Below are positions 27,735-36,560 of a DNA stretch of 64,000 bases, piece by piece. The stretch spans positions 1,843,096 to 1,907,095 of the forward strand of contig NZ_JAMLJK010000001.1 in the NCBI RefSeq assembly GCF_023700005.1. The letters run 5' to 3'. Under the pieces are notes generated by a model, which was given only the letters and a program-made list of their open reading frames with translations, made no database searches and was not told the DNA's origin. The first letter of the stretch is position 1; every line of letters begins with the position of its first letter. The stretch is from Larsenimonas rhizosphaerae. GTDB taxonomy: Bacteria; Pseudomonadota; Gammaproteobacteria; Pseudomonadales; Halomonadaceae. Position numbers and translations under genes: made by a program.

Positions 27735-28864
27735 ATGCCCGCTACGTGCCCATCCTCCTAGCACTGATGGCGATGATACTGGGGGGATGTACTCCCGTGG
27801 ACCGGGCCAGCGTGTCGCCGAAGGATCATTGGCAACATAGCCGCCTATGGTCCAGTGAAGTGGAGCAGATTCCCTCCCGGCCCGCTCGGCTTGAACAGCT
27901 CAACGCTCAGCGCCTGTCGGCGGGGGATCGTATTACCATTACCGTGGCAGCAGGCGATAACTTCAACGGCCGCTACGAGATCGATCACGATGGCCGGTTG
28001 CGACTGCCATGGCTGACCCCGATAGAGGCGGTCGGCAAAAGTGCGCCTGAACTTGCCGAAGCCATTCGTCACCAACTGGAATCGGAAGGCATGTTTCGCT
28101 CAGGGCTTGCCTATGTGACGGTTCAGCTTCATAGCTGGGCACCGATCAGCGTGCGTGTCGAGGGCGCCGTGTTCAATCCCGGCCGGGTGGATATCAGCGC
28201 CCGTTCTGCACTGGATCGTAGTGAACGCCAGAGTGTCGCTTCCGGTGAAGCCGGCACCGGTCGTCGGCTTTCGAACGCACTGGCGGCTGCCGGCGGCATC
28301 CGTCCGGATGCCGACATTACCCGCGTGGTCCTGATTCGCAACGACATACCCTACTCTCTGGACCTGGCCGGTTTCATTGATGGCACCCGGGTGATCGACC
28401 CCTTCCTGCGCGACGGTGATCGACTGGTCATTGGCAGCACGGGGCATTTTTCGTCATCCCTGATGCGGCCCATGCCCATTACGCTGCCGGGGATCAAGAT
28501 CTTTGCCTCGAACCTGACCCAGCCGGCCTCAAGCAACGGCAATTCAAATCTCGGGGAAGATGCCATGGCCTTCCCCTATGGCACTCGCCTGCTGCAGGCG
28601 GCAATCAAGGCCAACTGCATCGGCGGCATTCAGACGACCTCGGGTAACCGTAATATCGTTCTGATCAGCGAAAACCCGATGACCCGGAAACCGGTCATCC
28701 TGTCACGCAACTCCGATGCGCTGATGGCCCACTCGAATGATGCCGGCATCAACCCCTGGCTCATGCCGGGCGACACCCTGAGCTGCTATGACTCGGGCGT
28801 CACCAATTTGCGCGATATCGCTAAAGTGCTGACGGAAATCGTCGTTCCGTTCAGTCTGTTTTAG
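27731..28864 (+). CDS. wza: polysaccharide export outer-membrane lipoprotein (Wza family)
   Basis: Wza-type proteins form the outer-membrane channel for capsule or exopolysaccharide. The 377-residue protein has a lipoprotein signal with lipobox LGGC (Cys20), a Poly_export domain (LSAGDRITITVAAGDNFNGRYEIDHDGRLRLPW, about residues 60-135), an SLBB-type region (ISVRVEGAVFNPGRVDIS) and a second SLBB-like part near the end. The gene is coupled to the STAS gene before it and to the Wzz-like gene after it. Confidence 0.9.
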   Translation: MNARYVPILLALMAMILGGCTPVDRASVSPKDHWQHSRLWSSEVEQIPSRPARLEQLNAQRLSAGDRITITVAAGDNFNGRYEIDHDGRLRLPWLTPIEAVGKSAPELAEAIRHQLESEGMFRSGLAYVTVQLHSWAPISVRVEGAVFNPGRVDISARSALDRSERQSVASGEAGTGRRLSNALAAAGGIRPDADITRVVLIRNDIPYSLDLAGFIDGTRVIDPFLRDGDRLVIGSTGHFSSSLMRPMPITLPGIKIFASNLTQPASSNGNSNLGEDAMAFPYGTRLLQAAIKANCIGGIQTTSGNRNIVLISENPMTRKPVILSRNSDALMAHSNDAGINPWLMPGDTLSCYDSGVTNLRDIAKVLTEIVVPFSLF

Positions 28865-30312
28865 TGCGGAAACTACCCATGCGACGATGGCTCAGGAAAA
28901 TCACGCTACACAAAAGGATCAGCGGCTGGATATGGCGCTGGCTGGCCTACGGATCAAACATGCGCCGGGCCCGTCGGCTGGCCATTTATCTCGGCATTCT
29001 GATCTCTGTCTGGGCAGCTATCGGTATTCTCGCCAGTATCGTGATTGCAAAGTCACCGGTTCAGTACACCACGCGCTGGGTCATTATTCTGCCCGGCAGT
29101 GGCGCGGGGCTGGCCGTCAGCCTGGAAAGCATCGGGCAGGCCAGCTCCCAGTCCAGCTCGCCCTATACCAATACGTCGGTAGACCCCAAGGTCAATTACC
29201 AGGCCATTGCTACCAGCGACCCGGTCATTATTGATGCAGCACGGCGCAGCAACATGAGCACCGAGGCGTTTTCATCACTCAAGATCAAACTGGTGGATCA
29301 GACAGCATTGATCGATTTCAGTATTTCCGGTGATACGGCCGAACAGGCACTGGCCAAGGCAGAGGCGCATTTTGCAGCGTTTCGAGCCACGCTTGAGCAT
29401 TTACGGCGCGATGAGTTTGCCACGCGGGAAAACGCATCCCGTCTATCGATCGAGACCTATGAGCGTACGCTGGACACCTCCCAGCAGGAGTTACTGGATT
29501 TTCAAAAGAACTCGCGTCTGATCTCGATGGATCAGTTTCAGTCCATGACACTGGCGATAGAAACCCTGAAAGAGAAAATCGAACAGACCACGGCAGAGCT
29601 CAAGGCGACTCGAATCCAGCGCCAGACACTGATGGCCCGGCTGGGCATTGACGGCGACGCCGCCAGCCAGGCCATGCTACTGCAGCGTGACGCCAGCTTC
29701 CAGTCCCTGCTGACCGAGCGCACCAAGGCTCAGGCCGTCCTGACCGAACAGGCGGGGAAATGGGGTGATCGCCATCCGGAAGTCATGACCAGTCAGGCCG
29801 GCGTGGATGCCCTCAATCAGGCCCTGTTCAGCCGCGCACGAATACTGCTCTCCCCGACCCTGTCCATGGGAGATTTTCGAGCCATCGTCAGTGCCGGTAA
29901 CCGGGGAACCCAGGAGGCCATGATTCAGCGCATCGTTGAGCTGGAGATCAAGATCAAGGGGCTTGCCAGCCAGCGTGAAAGCTTCATCGAGGCCCATGCC
30001 AGGCGCGAGGAAAAGATCAACGGCTCGATGGCCGATGCAGCGCAACTTCAGGCATTGATGCGCCAGCAACAGGTAGCCGCTGCCGTCTATACCACCGCAC
30101 TTGCCAAGATTGATATCGGCAAGATCGACCCCTTTACCAGTTATCCCATGCTGCAGTTGCTGTCCGCCCCGGTGGCACCGGACAACCCGGACAAGCTGGG
30201 CAAGAAGCTCGCCATGCTGGGGGCCATCGGGTCCTCTTTCTTTGCCACGATTGGACTTGTGCTTCTATGGATTCGAAAACCGTATATCCGGAAACTACGG
30301 AAGAGCGAGTAA
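28864..30312 (+). CDS. polysaccharide co-polymerase (Wzz/GumC-like), no kinase domain
   Basis: The protein sets chain length and links to the Wza channel. It has one membrane segment near residues 40-65 and another near 455-475, with a long periplasmic coiled coil between (for example LSIETYERTLDTSQQELLDF and LKEKIEQTTAELKATRIQRQ). The 482 residues stop just after the second membrane segment. The cytoplasmic Walker-type tyrosine kinase domain of Wzc is missing, and no separate kinase is in the cluster. The GTG at 28864 overlaps the wza stop (TAGTG); an ATG at 28879 with GGAA upstream is an alternative start. Confidence 0.85.
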   Translation: MRKLPMRRWLRKITLHKRISGWIWRWLAYGSNMRRARRLAIYLGILISVWAAIGILASIVIAKSPVQYTTRWVIILPGSGAGLAVSLESIGQASSQSSSPYTNTSVDPKVNYQAIATSDPVIIDAARRSNMSTEAFSSLKIKLVDQTALIDFSISGDTAEQALAKAEAHFAAFRATLEHLRRDEFATRENASRLSIETYERTLDTSQQELLDFQKNSRLISMDQFQSMTLAIETLKEKIEQTTAELKATRIQRQTLMARLGIDGDAASQAMLLQRDASFQSLLTERTKAQAVLTEQAGKWGDRHPEVMTSQAGVDALNQALFSRARILLSPTLSMGDFRAIVSAGNRGTQEAMIQRIVELEIKIKGLASQRESFIEAHARREEKINGSMADAAQLQALMRQQQVAAAVYTTALAKIDIGKIDPFTSYPMLQLLSAPVAPDNPDKLGKKLAMLGAIGSSFFATIGLVLLWIRKPYIRKLRKSE

Positions 30313-31520
30313 TCTGGTGGTCGATCACCGCGACCTATCCCATTTATGTCGTTGGCGGGCTTTATGTGCTGGCTCCGGTCATGTCATGGTCATTGCTGGG
30401 CTATTTCGTCCTCAAGTGCCTTCGGCATCAGGCGCATTTCCCGCGCATTGCCTGGCCCATCTGGGGCTGGATACTGGGCATGCTGGTCATGGAAGTGGCC
30501 CTGTTGATGGGTCACATGCTCAACGGGCTCAGTACAGGCCTTACCATCAAGTCCTCGATCGGCTGGGCCAAGGGATGGGCCTTGCTGGCCGTGTTTCCGC
30601 TTCTGGGCTGTCTGCCGGTACGCCCTGAAATCATCGTACGGGCCAGCATGAAGGTATGTCTTTACACCATCCTGCTGTTGCCGGTATTTGTCGGAGCCTG
30701 GGCGGCAGGCCTTCCCCATACTCCCTACGTCTCGCCGCTGAAGGCCATTGGCGGGCCCGGGCCTGAATTCTTTGCCCTGTCACTTTATGAAATAGACCCG
30801 GGGTCCGGCCTCCCCCGATGGCGTCTGTTTACCCCCTGGGCACCCGCGGTGGGGTTTGTGGCCAATATCTACTTCGTGTTTGCCCTGATGGAAACCGATC
30901 GACGCTGGAAGGCCATCGGAATGTTCGGCAGCATTTTGATGATTTTGATGTCCGGGTCGCGCATGGCCCTGGTCGCCATTGTCCTGATCATTGCCGGCCA
31001 GTTTTTTCTGACTCGCCTGTCAAGACCAGGACTCTGGTTCAGTATCAGCGGCGCCACCCTGTTTCTGGGATTTGTCGGGGAAACCATCATCAATGCCGTG
31101 GACGCCTTCATCACGGGCTTCAAGAACTCCCGGGCCGATTCAACCCGGGTCCGCGCGGCCCTGGGACGCATCGCCGTTCATCGCTGGAAGACCGAGGCGC
31201 CCACCTGGGGCCATGGTGTGGTGGAGCGCGGACCACATCTGGTGGAGTACATGCCGATCGGCTCCCACCACAGCTGGTACGGACTGCTGTTCGTCAAGGG
31301 CATCGTGGGGTTTTACGCACTGGCCGTCCCCATGGCCCTGAGCTTTTTGCATCTGTTGTATCACGCCCCGCGCTACCCGATCGCTCGCAGTGGCTTGATC
31401 ATGGTGGGACTGCTGGTGGTGTATTCCTTTGGCGAGAACCTGGAAATACTCGCCTATCTGATCTGGCCGGGCCTGATGCTGATCGGCAAGGCCCACCAGG
31501 AAGCAGGAGCATCCTCATGA
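30267..31520 (+). CDS. O-antigen polymerase/ligase-like membrane protein (Wzy/WaaL family)
   Basis: The 417-residue protein has 10-12 hydrophobic segments. A long periplasmic loop carries the family's signature GHGVVERGPH and IGSHHSWYGLLFVKGIVGFY, preceded by SGSRMALVAIVLII. This is the Wzy_C pattern of polymerases and ligases. In this context it is most likely the Wzy polymerase that joins repeat units. The start at 30267 overlaps the preceding gene by 46 bases and has only a weak ribosome binding site. The end overlaps the next gene by 4 bases (ATGA). Confidence 0.85.
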   Translation: MDSKTVYPETTEERVIWWSITATYPIYVVGGLYVLAPVMSWSLLGYFVLKCLRHQAHFPRIAWPIWGWILGMLVMEVALLMGHMLNGLSTGLTIKSSIGWAKGWALLAVFPLLGCLPVRPEIIVRASMKVCLYTILLLPVFVGAWAAGLPHTPYVSPLKAIGGPGPEFFALSLYEIDPGSGLPRWRLFTPWAPAVGFVANIYFVFALMETDRRWKAIGMFGSILMILMSGSRMALVAIVLIIAGQFFLTRLSRPGLWFSISGATLFLGFVGETIINAVDAFITGFKNSRADSTRVRAALGRIAVHRWKTEAPTWGHGVVERGPHLVEYMPIGSHHSWYGLLFVKGIVGFYALAVPMALSFLHLLYHAPRYPIARSGLIMVGLLVVYSFGENLEILAYLIWPGLMLIGKAHQEAGASS

Positions 31521-32755
31521 CTTCCCTTCGCAAGGTGCTGTTCATCATCCCGCGCTATTGGCCCGCCGTGGGCGGCGCGGAGCTGCATACCCGTGAATTG
31601 TTACGCTACACCCGTACCCTGTCCGCCAGCGTCGCCTGTGTGTCTCAACAGGCCGGCACATCGCTTGAGGTGGCTCTGGGCGAGAACACGCCGATTATTC
31701 GGGATCCGCAGGGGCCACCGGTTATCAGGCTTCATGCCCCGCCATCCTACCAATTGGGCCTTCGCCTGCTGGGCAGGCGGGTCGAGCATCACCGATGGGC
31801 CAGGCCGCTATATACCCGATTGATGAAACAGGCCCTTCGAGCCGAGCTGATGGCACTGGCTGCCCAACATGACATCGTTCACTACATCTATAACGGCCTG
31901 ACCGGTCTGGCCGAGCTGGCAGCAGACTGTGCTCGTGAGACCGGTACCGCCTTCTTCCTGACCCCCTTGTGTGGTGACGTCGGCGTGCCGTCCGCCTGGA
32001 CCACGCCACGCTTCAAACGGCTTTATCGGCGCGCAGATGGGTGTATTACGCTCACGAATTTCGAACGGGACTGGCTGATTGAACAGGGAGCAATACCGGA
32101 GAAAACCCATGTGCTGCCGGTTTCCACCCTGTTGTCACCGACCCACGACGCCAGGGCATTCCGACAGGAACATGACCTCGGCGACCGGCCGATCCTGCTT
32201 TTTCTGGGCCGTCATGAAAATCATAAGGGAGTCCACTTCCTGCATGATGCGCTGGAGACACTGTGGAAAAGCGTACCAGAGCTTCGAGTCGTGATGATGG
32301 GCCCGGAGGGAGAGTGTCGGCTGAATGCCGATCACAGTGATGACCCGCGCCTGATTCGCATCGTGGCACCGAGCCAGGAAGCAAAGGCCTCTGCCCTGGC
32401 CGCATGCACCCTGCTATGTGTGCCTTCACTGCTGGAAGGGCTCGGCGTGGTGTATCTGGAAGCCTGGCACTTCAGCAAACCGGTTGTAGCACTGGACTTG
32501 CCGGTACTTCGGGAAGTCATCGGCCATCAAGAAGGTGGCCTGCTCGGCCGTATAGACGGAAGTGACCTGGCCGAACACATTCTGGCCCTGCTTGACGACC
32601 CGGCATTGAGACGACGTCTGGGACAGGCAGGCCATCAGCGCCTGCAGACCCGATACCGCTGGGAAACGCTGGCACACACGCTTGAAGCCCTTTACGCCAA
32701 CAGCCCGCCGGGCAAAAAGGCCCTTGCAAAGGACATCCCGGATGGTGATTTATAG
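31517..32755 (+). CDS. glycosyltransferase family 4 protein
   Basis: This is a GT-B-fold, retaining sugar transferase of 412 residues. The N-terminal PRYWPAVGGAELHTRELL is the usual acceptor-side start of GT4 enzymes. The donor-side pieces are ILLFLGRHENHKGVHFL and the EX7E motif region with PSLLEGLGVVYLEAW. The ATG at 31517 overlaps the upstream stop (ATGA) and has AGGAG 8 bases before it. The reading frame stays open far upstream, but that part is a shadow of the polymerase gene. It adds one sugar to the lipid-linked repeat unit; the donor is unknown. Confidence 0.9.
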   Translation: MTSLRKVLFIIPRYWPAVGGAELHTRELLRYTRTLSASVACVSQQAGTSLEVALGENTPIIRDPQGPPVIRLHAPPSYQLGLRLLGRRVEHHRWARPLYTRLMKQALRAELMALAAQHDIVHYIYNGLTGLAELAADCARETGTAFFLTPLCGDVGVPSAWTTPRFKRLYRRADGCITLTNFERDWLIEQGAIPEKTHVLPVSTLLSPTHDARAFRQEHDLGDRPILLFLGRHENHKGVHFLHDALETLWKSVPELRVVMMGPEGECRLNADHSDDPRLIRIVAPSQEAKASALAACTLLCVPSLLEGLGVVYLEAWHFSKPVVALDLPVLREVIGHQEGGLLGRIDGSDLAEHILALLDDPALRRRLGQAGHQRLQTRYRWETLAHTLEALYANSPPGKKALAKDIPDGDL

Positions 32756-34025
32756 CCGCCTGAAAATGGCCCTTAAAGACCGGCTGGCCGGTAATCGGTT
32801 TGCAGGCAATATGCTCTGGATGGCGATGACTCAGGGCATTCACCGCATAGCCCGCCTGGCGGCAACGCTGGCGGCAGCGCGCCTGCTTATGCCGGAAGCC
32901 TTTGGGCTGGCCGCCATCGTGCTGACCGTGCATGAACTGATGCATGCCTTCACCAATTCTGCTGTGGTACCGGCACTGGTGCAGGCGCCCAGGGAGCGAC
33001 TGGAACGCCTGTGCCAGCATGCCTATCGGCTGAACTGGCTGATCTGTGTGGCCCTGATGCTGGTTCAGGTACTGGTTGGATGGGGGGCCAGCCAGGTCTA
33101 TGACCCCGCTCTTTTCTGGCCCATTGCCCTGCTGTCACTGAGTTTTTTATGCCTGCCCCCCGGCACGATTCAGGCAGCTCGCGTGCTGCGCGCCAACCGG
33201 CTTAATGTGGTTGCCAGGGCCGAAATGGGACAAAGCATTGGTGAAGCCCTGTTGATTGCCGTACTGGCCGTCGCGGGTGCGGGGGTCTGGGCGCTGGTAT
33301 TGCCAAAGCTGCTGATGGCACCCTACTGGACCTGGGTCTATCGCCGCGCCGATGACTGGACACCCACTCGGCCTTCCGAATGGCGGATACCTCCCGCCCT
33401 GACCCGTTACTCGTTACCGATGATCAGTATCGAGCTGGTCAATGTATTGCGCCAGCACATGGATTATCTGCTGATCGGCCTCCTGTTCAGCATGGATGTA
33501 CTGGGCATTTACTACTTCGCCTTCAATGCAGGTCTGGGGCTCAGCATGGGTTTGCTACGCGCTTATTCGACCGCCCTTTTCCCCCACCTGTGTGCCGAGG
33601 ACAAGGCCGTCCAAGGCGTCAAAATGCGACAGGGAATGTGGCTTTTTGCCCGCTTTGCCGTACCGATCATTCTTGCACAATGTTTATTAGCACCTATTTA
33701 TGTTCCGATCCTGTTTGGCGCGGACTGGCTGGAGCGAGGTGCCTTGCCGGTCTTGATTCTGATCTGTCTTTCGGCCCTGCCGCGCATCGTGCTGGATACC
33801 TGCGCTCAGGGGCTGCGCGCTGCCGGCCTCCCCGGGCTGGATCTCAAGCTGCAGATCATGACCACGGTGCTGTTCGCCACCGGCATGGCCTGCGGCATGC
33901 CCTGGGGGCTTAACGGCATCGCTACCGGCATTCTGGTGAGTGCCACGCTGGCGGCCATACCGGCCTGCATCATCACCCAAAAACGATTAACGCTGCCATT
34001 GGCCACCGAGGTGCACAAGCCATGA
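32742..34025 (+). CDS. polysaccharide repeat-unit flippase (Wzx/PST family)
   Basis: The 427-residue protein has 12 or more hydrophobic segments and the start GNMLWMAMTQGIHRIARLAATLAAARLLMPEAFGLAAI, typical of Wzx-type lipid-linked oligosaccharide flippases (MOP superfamily). The ATG at 32742 has AAAGGA 8 bases upstream and overlaps the glycosyltransferase by 14 bases; a TTG 20 codons earlier is open but unsupported. The stop overlaps the next start (ATGA). Confidence 0.88.
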   Translation: MVIYSRLKMALKDRLAGNRFAGNMLWMAMTQGIHRIARLAATLAAARLLMPEAFGLAAIVLTVHELMHAFTNSAVVPALVQAPRERLERLCQHAYRLNWLICVALMLVQVLVGWGASQVYDPALFWPIALLSLSFLCLPPGTIQAARVLRANRLNVVARAEMGQSIGEALLIAVLAVAGAGVWALVLPKLLMAPYWTWVYRRADDWTPTRPSEWRIPPALTRYSLPMISIELVNVLRQHMDYLLIGLLFSMDVLGIYYFAFNAGLGLSMGLLRAYSTALFPHLCAEDKAVQGVKMRQGMWLFARFAVPIILAQCLLAPIYVPILFGADWLERGALPVLILICLSALPRIVLDTCAQGLRAAGLPGLDLKLQIMTTVLFATGMACGMPWGLNGIATGILVSATLAAIPACIITQKRLTLPLATEVHKP

Positions 34026-35053
34026 CTCCCCTGTTTTCCGTCATCATGCCGATTTACAACGTAGAGGCCTTTGTTGCTGAAGCCATCGACAGTGTACTGG
34101 CGCAAACGCTGGGTGATTTCGAACTGCTGATCATCGACGATCTGGGTAACGATGGCAGCCGCCGGATCTGTGAGCAGTATGACGACTCGCGCATTCGCAT
34201 CGTGACTCATCCTGTCAACCGTGGTCTGGCCGGAGCACGCAATACCGGCATTCGTGAAGCCCGTGGCCGCTTCATGGCCTTTATCGATTCGGATGATATC
34301 TGGATGCCGGAAAAGCTGGCTCGGCATCTGGCTCATTTTGAACATGGCCCGGACGTTGGTCTGTCCTTTTCGCGTTCTGCCTTCATTGATGCCGGAGGCC
34401 ATCCCATGAACTACTACCAGATGCCACAGCTCACCAATATTACTGCCGGCTATCTTTTCTGTCGCAACCCGGTGGGTAACGGGTCAGCACCGGTACTTCG
34501 TCGGGAAGCACTGGAGGGCATCGCCTATCGGGCGGATATCAGCGGTGAAAAAAATGCGGTGTGCTATTTCGATGAGCGCCTTCGGCGCAGTGAAGACATC
34601 GAGTGCTGGGTACGAGTTGCGCTTCAGACAACATGGCGCATTGAAGGCATCAACCAGCCGCTGACCCTGTACCGCCTCAATGCCGGCGGGCTGTCTTCCT
34701 CGCTGGACCAGCAGTACGCCTCCTGGCAAAGCATTGTCGAGCATACTCGGCACTACGCACCCGAATTCATCAAGGAATGGTATCCCAGGGCTCAGGCATA
34801 TCAGCTTCGCTATCTGGCGCGTCAGGCGATTCGCCTGCGCGATGGCTCGTTTGCCCTGCGTTATATCACCAGAGCGACCAGAAGCTGGCCAGGGATCTGG
34901 CTGGATGAACCGGGGCGTACGCTGGCAACCACTGGTGCGGCACTACTGCTTGGCACCATACCCAAACGCATTTATCTGTTTCTGGAAAAAATTGCCCAGG
35001 GTGTCATCGGACACTTTCAGCGTAAACGCATCAATGCAGGAGAGACTCGATGA
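34022..35053 (+). CDS. glycosyltransferase family 2 protein
   Basis: This is a GT-A fold enzyme of 343 residues: FSVIMPIYNVEAFVAEAIDSVLAQ at the start, LLIIDDLGNDGS, the donor-binding RGLAGARNTGIREARG and the metal-binding DSDD at about residue 90 (FIDSDDIWMPEKL). The C-terminus has basic and hydrophobic parts that may touch the membrane. It is coupled to both neighbours by 4-base overlaps and adds one sugar to the repeat unit. Confidence 0.9.
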   Translation: MTPLFSVIMPIYNVEAFVAEAIDSVLAQTLGDFELLIIDDLGNDGSRRICEQYDDSRIRIVTHPVNRGLAGARNTGIREARGRFMAFIDSDDIWMPEKLARHLAHFEHGPDVGLSFSRSAFIDAGGHPMNYYQMPQLTNITAGYLFCRNPVGNGSAPVLRREALEGIAYRADISGEKNAVCYFDERLRRSEDIECWVRVALQTTWRIEGINQPLTLYRLNAGGLSSSLDQQYASWQSIVEHTRHYAPEFIKEWYPRAQAYQLRYLARQAIRLRDGSFALRYITRATRSWPGIWLDEPGRTLATTGAALLLGTIPKRIYLFLEKIAQGVIGHFQRKRINAGETR

Positions 35054-36534
35054 GCCTGTCTCACGCATCCAGCTGGCAGGAAAAAACGTCCCCGATGGCC
35101 TGCCCAACGGTCACGGTGCTGGGTATTCCCTTCGTCAACATCGATCGGGAAACGGCTCTGGAGCAGCTCATGAACTACATGCGCTCTCCTCATACCAGCG
35201 CCACGGTACATTTCATCAATGCTCACTGCGCCAACGTGGCACAGAATCATCCCAAGTACTATCAGGCCCTTCTGAACGCCAACATGATCCTGCCGGATGG
35301 CAGTGGCGTGGCAATTGCCTGCAAACGAGTAGGCACAACCCTCAAGGCCAACCTCAATGGTACGGATCTATTTCCGCTGATCTGTGAACGCATGGCCGAG
35401 GAAGGATTGCGCCTGTTTCTGCTGGGCGCCTCTCCAGGCGTTGCGGAAAAAATGCAGTTCAAGCTCAAAAAGCAGTTTCCGACCCTGAAGATTGTCGGTG
35501 TTCAGCACGGCTTCTTTGGAACCGTCGGTACCGATCAGGTCATCGACAAGATCAATGCGGCCAGGCCGGATCTCTTGTGTGTCGCGCTCGGCGTACCACG
35601 CCAGGAACTGTGGCTGCAGAAACATCGGCACCGTTTGAATGTGAAACTCGCCATGGGAGTCGGTGGCCTGTTTGATTTCAATGCCGATCGTGTATCCAGA
35701 GCGCCCCTGTGGCTGAGACGGATCGGCATGGAATGGAGCTGGCGTCTCCTGCAGGAGCCCGGCCGCATGTGGCGCCGCTATGTGCTGGGCAACCCTCTGT
35801 TTTTGCTCAGCATTACCCGATACGGACGCCATACCAACAAGCGGCTCGCCAATTATCTGGAAGGCAATTACCCACTTATGTATCGATTGCGCTCACTGCG
35901 GCGGCGCAGCTGGTGGCATTTCCGGCGCTGGTATGGCCCCAGGCTGCGGCGCCTGATGGACATTGGCATGTCAGTGTTCATTCTCGGACTGGCAAGCCCG
36001 TTGCTTCTGTTCGTGGCCTGCTGGATCAAGGTCAATTCACGTGGGCCGATCTTCTTCAACCAGGTGCGTGTCGGCAAGGGTGGAAAGACCTTCAAGATGT
36101 GGAAATTCCGCTCGATGTACATCGACGCGGAAGAACGTCTGCGCGAGCTTCAGGCCCGTAACGAATCCGAAGGCAATGTACTGTTCAAGATGAAAAGCGA
36201 CCCACGGGTTACACGACCCGGGCGGTTTATTCGCAAGTTTTCGATCGACGAGGTGCCTCAACTCTGGAACATCCTCAAGGGTGACATGGCGCTGGTCGGG
36301 CCGCGCCCGGCACTGCCCAGGGAGGTCGCACTTTATCAGGCACGCGCCCGAATGCGCCTTGATGCCCGCCCGGGGCTGACCGGTCTGTGGCAGGTATCCG
36401 GCCGCTCGGACCTGTCCTTTGAAGAACAGATCAACCTGGATCTTTTTTACCTTCACCGCCAGGGCATCCGTGAGGACGTCAAACTGCTGTTCAGAACCGT
36501 TCCGGCCGTACTCAAGGGCCGCGGTGCCTACTGA
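35050..36534 (+). CDS. fused WecG/TagA glycosyltransferase and initiating phosphoglycosyl transferase
   Basis: Two enzymes of consecutive steps are joined in one 494-residue chain. Residues about 20-250 are a GT26 (WecG/TagA/CpsF) domain: NAHCANVAQ, LPDGSGVAIA, GVPRQELWLQKH, GVGGLFDFNAD and RLLQEPGRMWRRY. Residues about 300-494 are a Bac_transf (WbaP/WcaJ-type) domain: a membrane hairpin, MWKFRSMYIDAEERL, KFSIDEVPQLWNILKGDMALVGPRP with the catalytic Asp-Glu pair, and RPGLTGLWQVSGRS. The C-terminal half loads the first sugar-phosphate onto undecaprenyl phosphate; the N-terminal half would add the second sugar. The reading frame is continuous with no sign of error. Confidence 0.92.
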   Translation: MSLSHASSWQEKTSPMACPTVTVLGIPFVNIDRETALEQLMNYMRSPHTSATVHFINAHCANVAQNHPKYYQALLNANMILPDGSGVAIACKRVGTTLKANLNGTDLFPLICERMAEEGLRLFLLGASPGVAEKMQFKLKKQFPTLKIVGVQHGFFGTVGTDQVIDKINAARPDLLCVALGVPRQELWLQKHRHRLNVKLAMGVGGLFDFNADRVSRAPLWLRRIGMEWSWRLLQEPGRMWRRYVLGNPLFLLSITRYGRHTNKRLANYLEGNYPLMYRLRSLRRRSWWHFRRWYGPRLRRLMDIGMSVFILGLASPLLLFVACWIKVNSRGPIFFNQVRVGKGGKTFKMWKFRSMYIDAEERLRELQARNESEGNVLFKMKSDPRVTRPGRFIRKFSIDEVPQLWNILKGDMALVGPRPALPREVALYQARARMRLDARPGLTGLWQVSGRSDLSFEEQINLDLFYLHRQGIREDVKLLFRTVPAVLKGRGAY

Positions 36535-36560
36535 GTTCCCATAACAGAGAGAGCTACCCC

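Noticed and set aside
30818-31516. Long upstream extension of the GT4 glycosyltransferase frame
   Set aside because: It overlaps the polymerase gene in another frame; the ATG at 31517 with a ribosome binding site and ATGA coupling is the true start.
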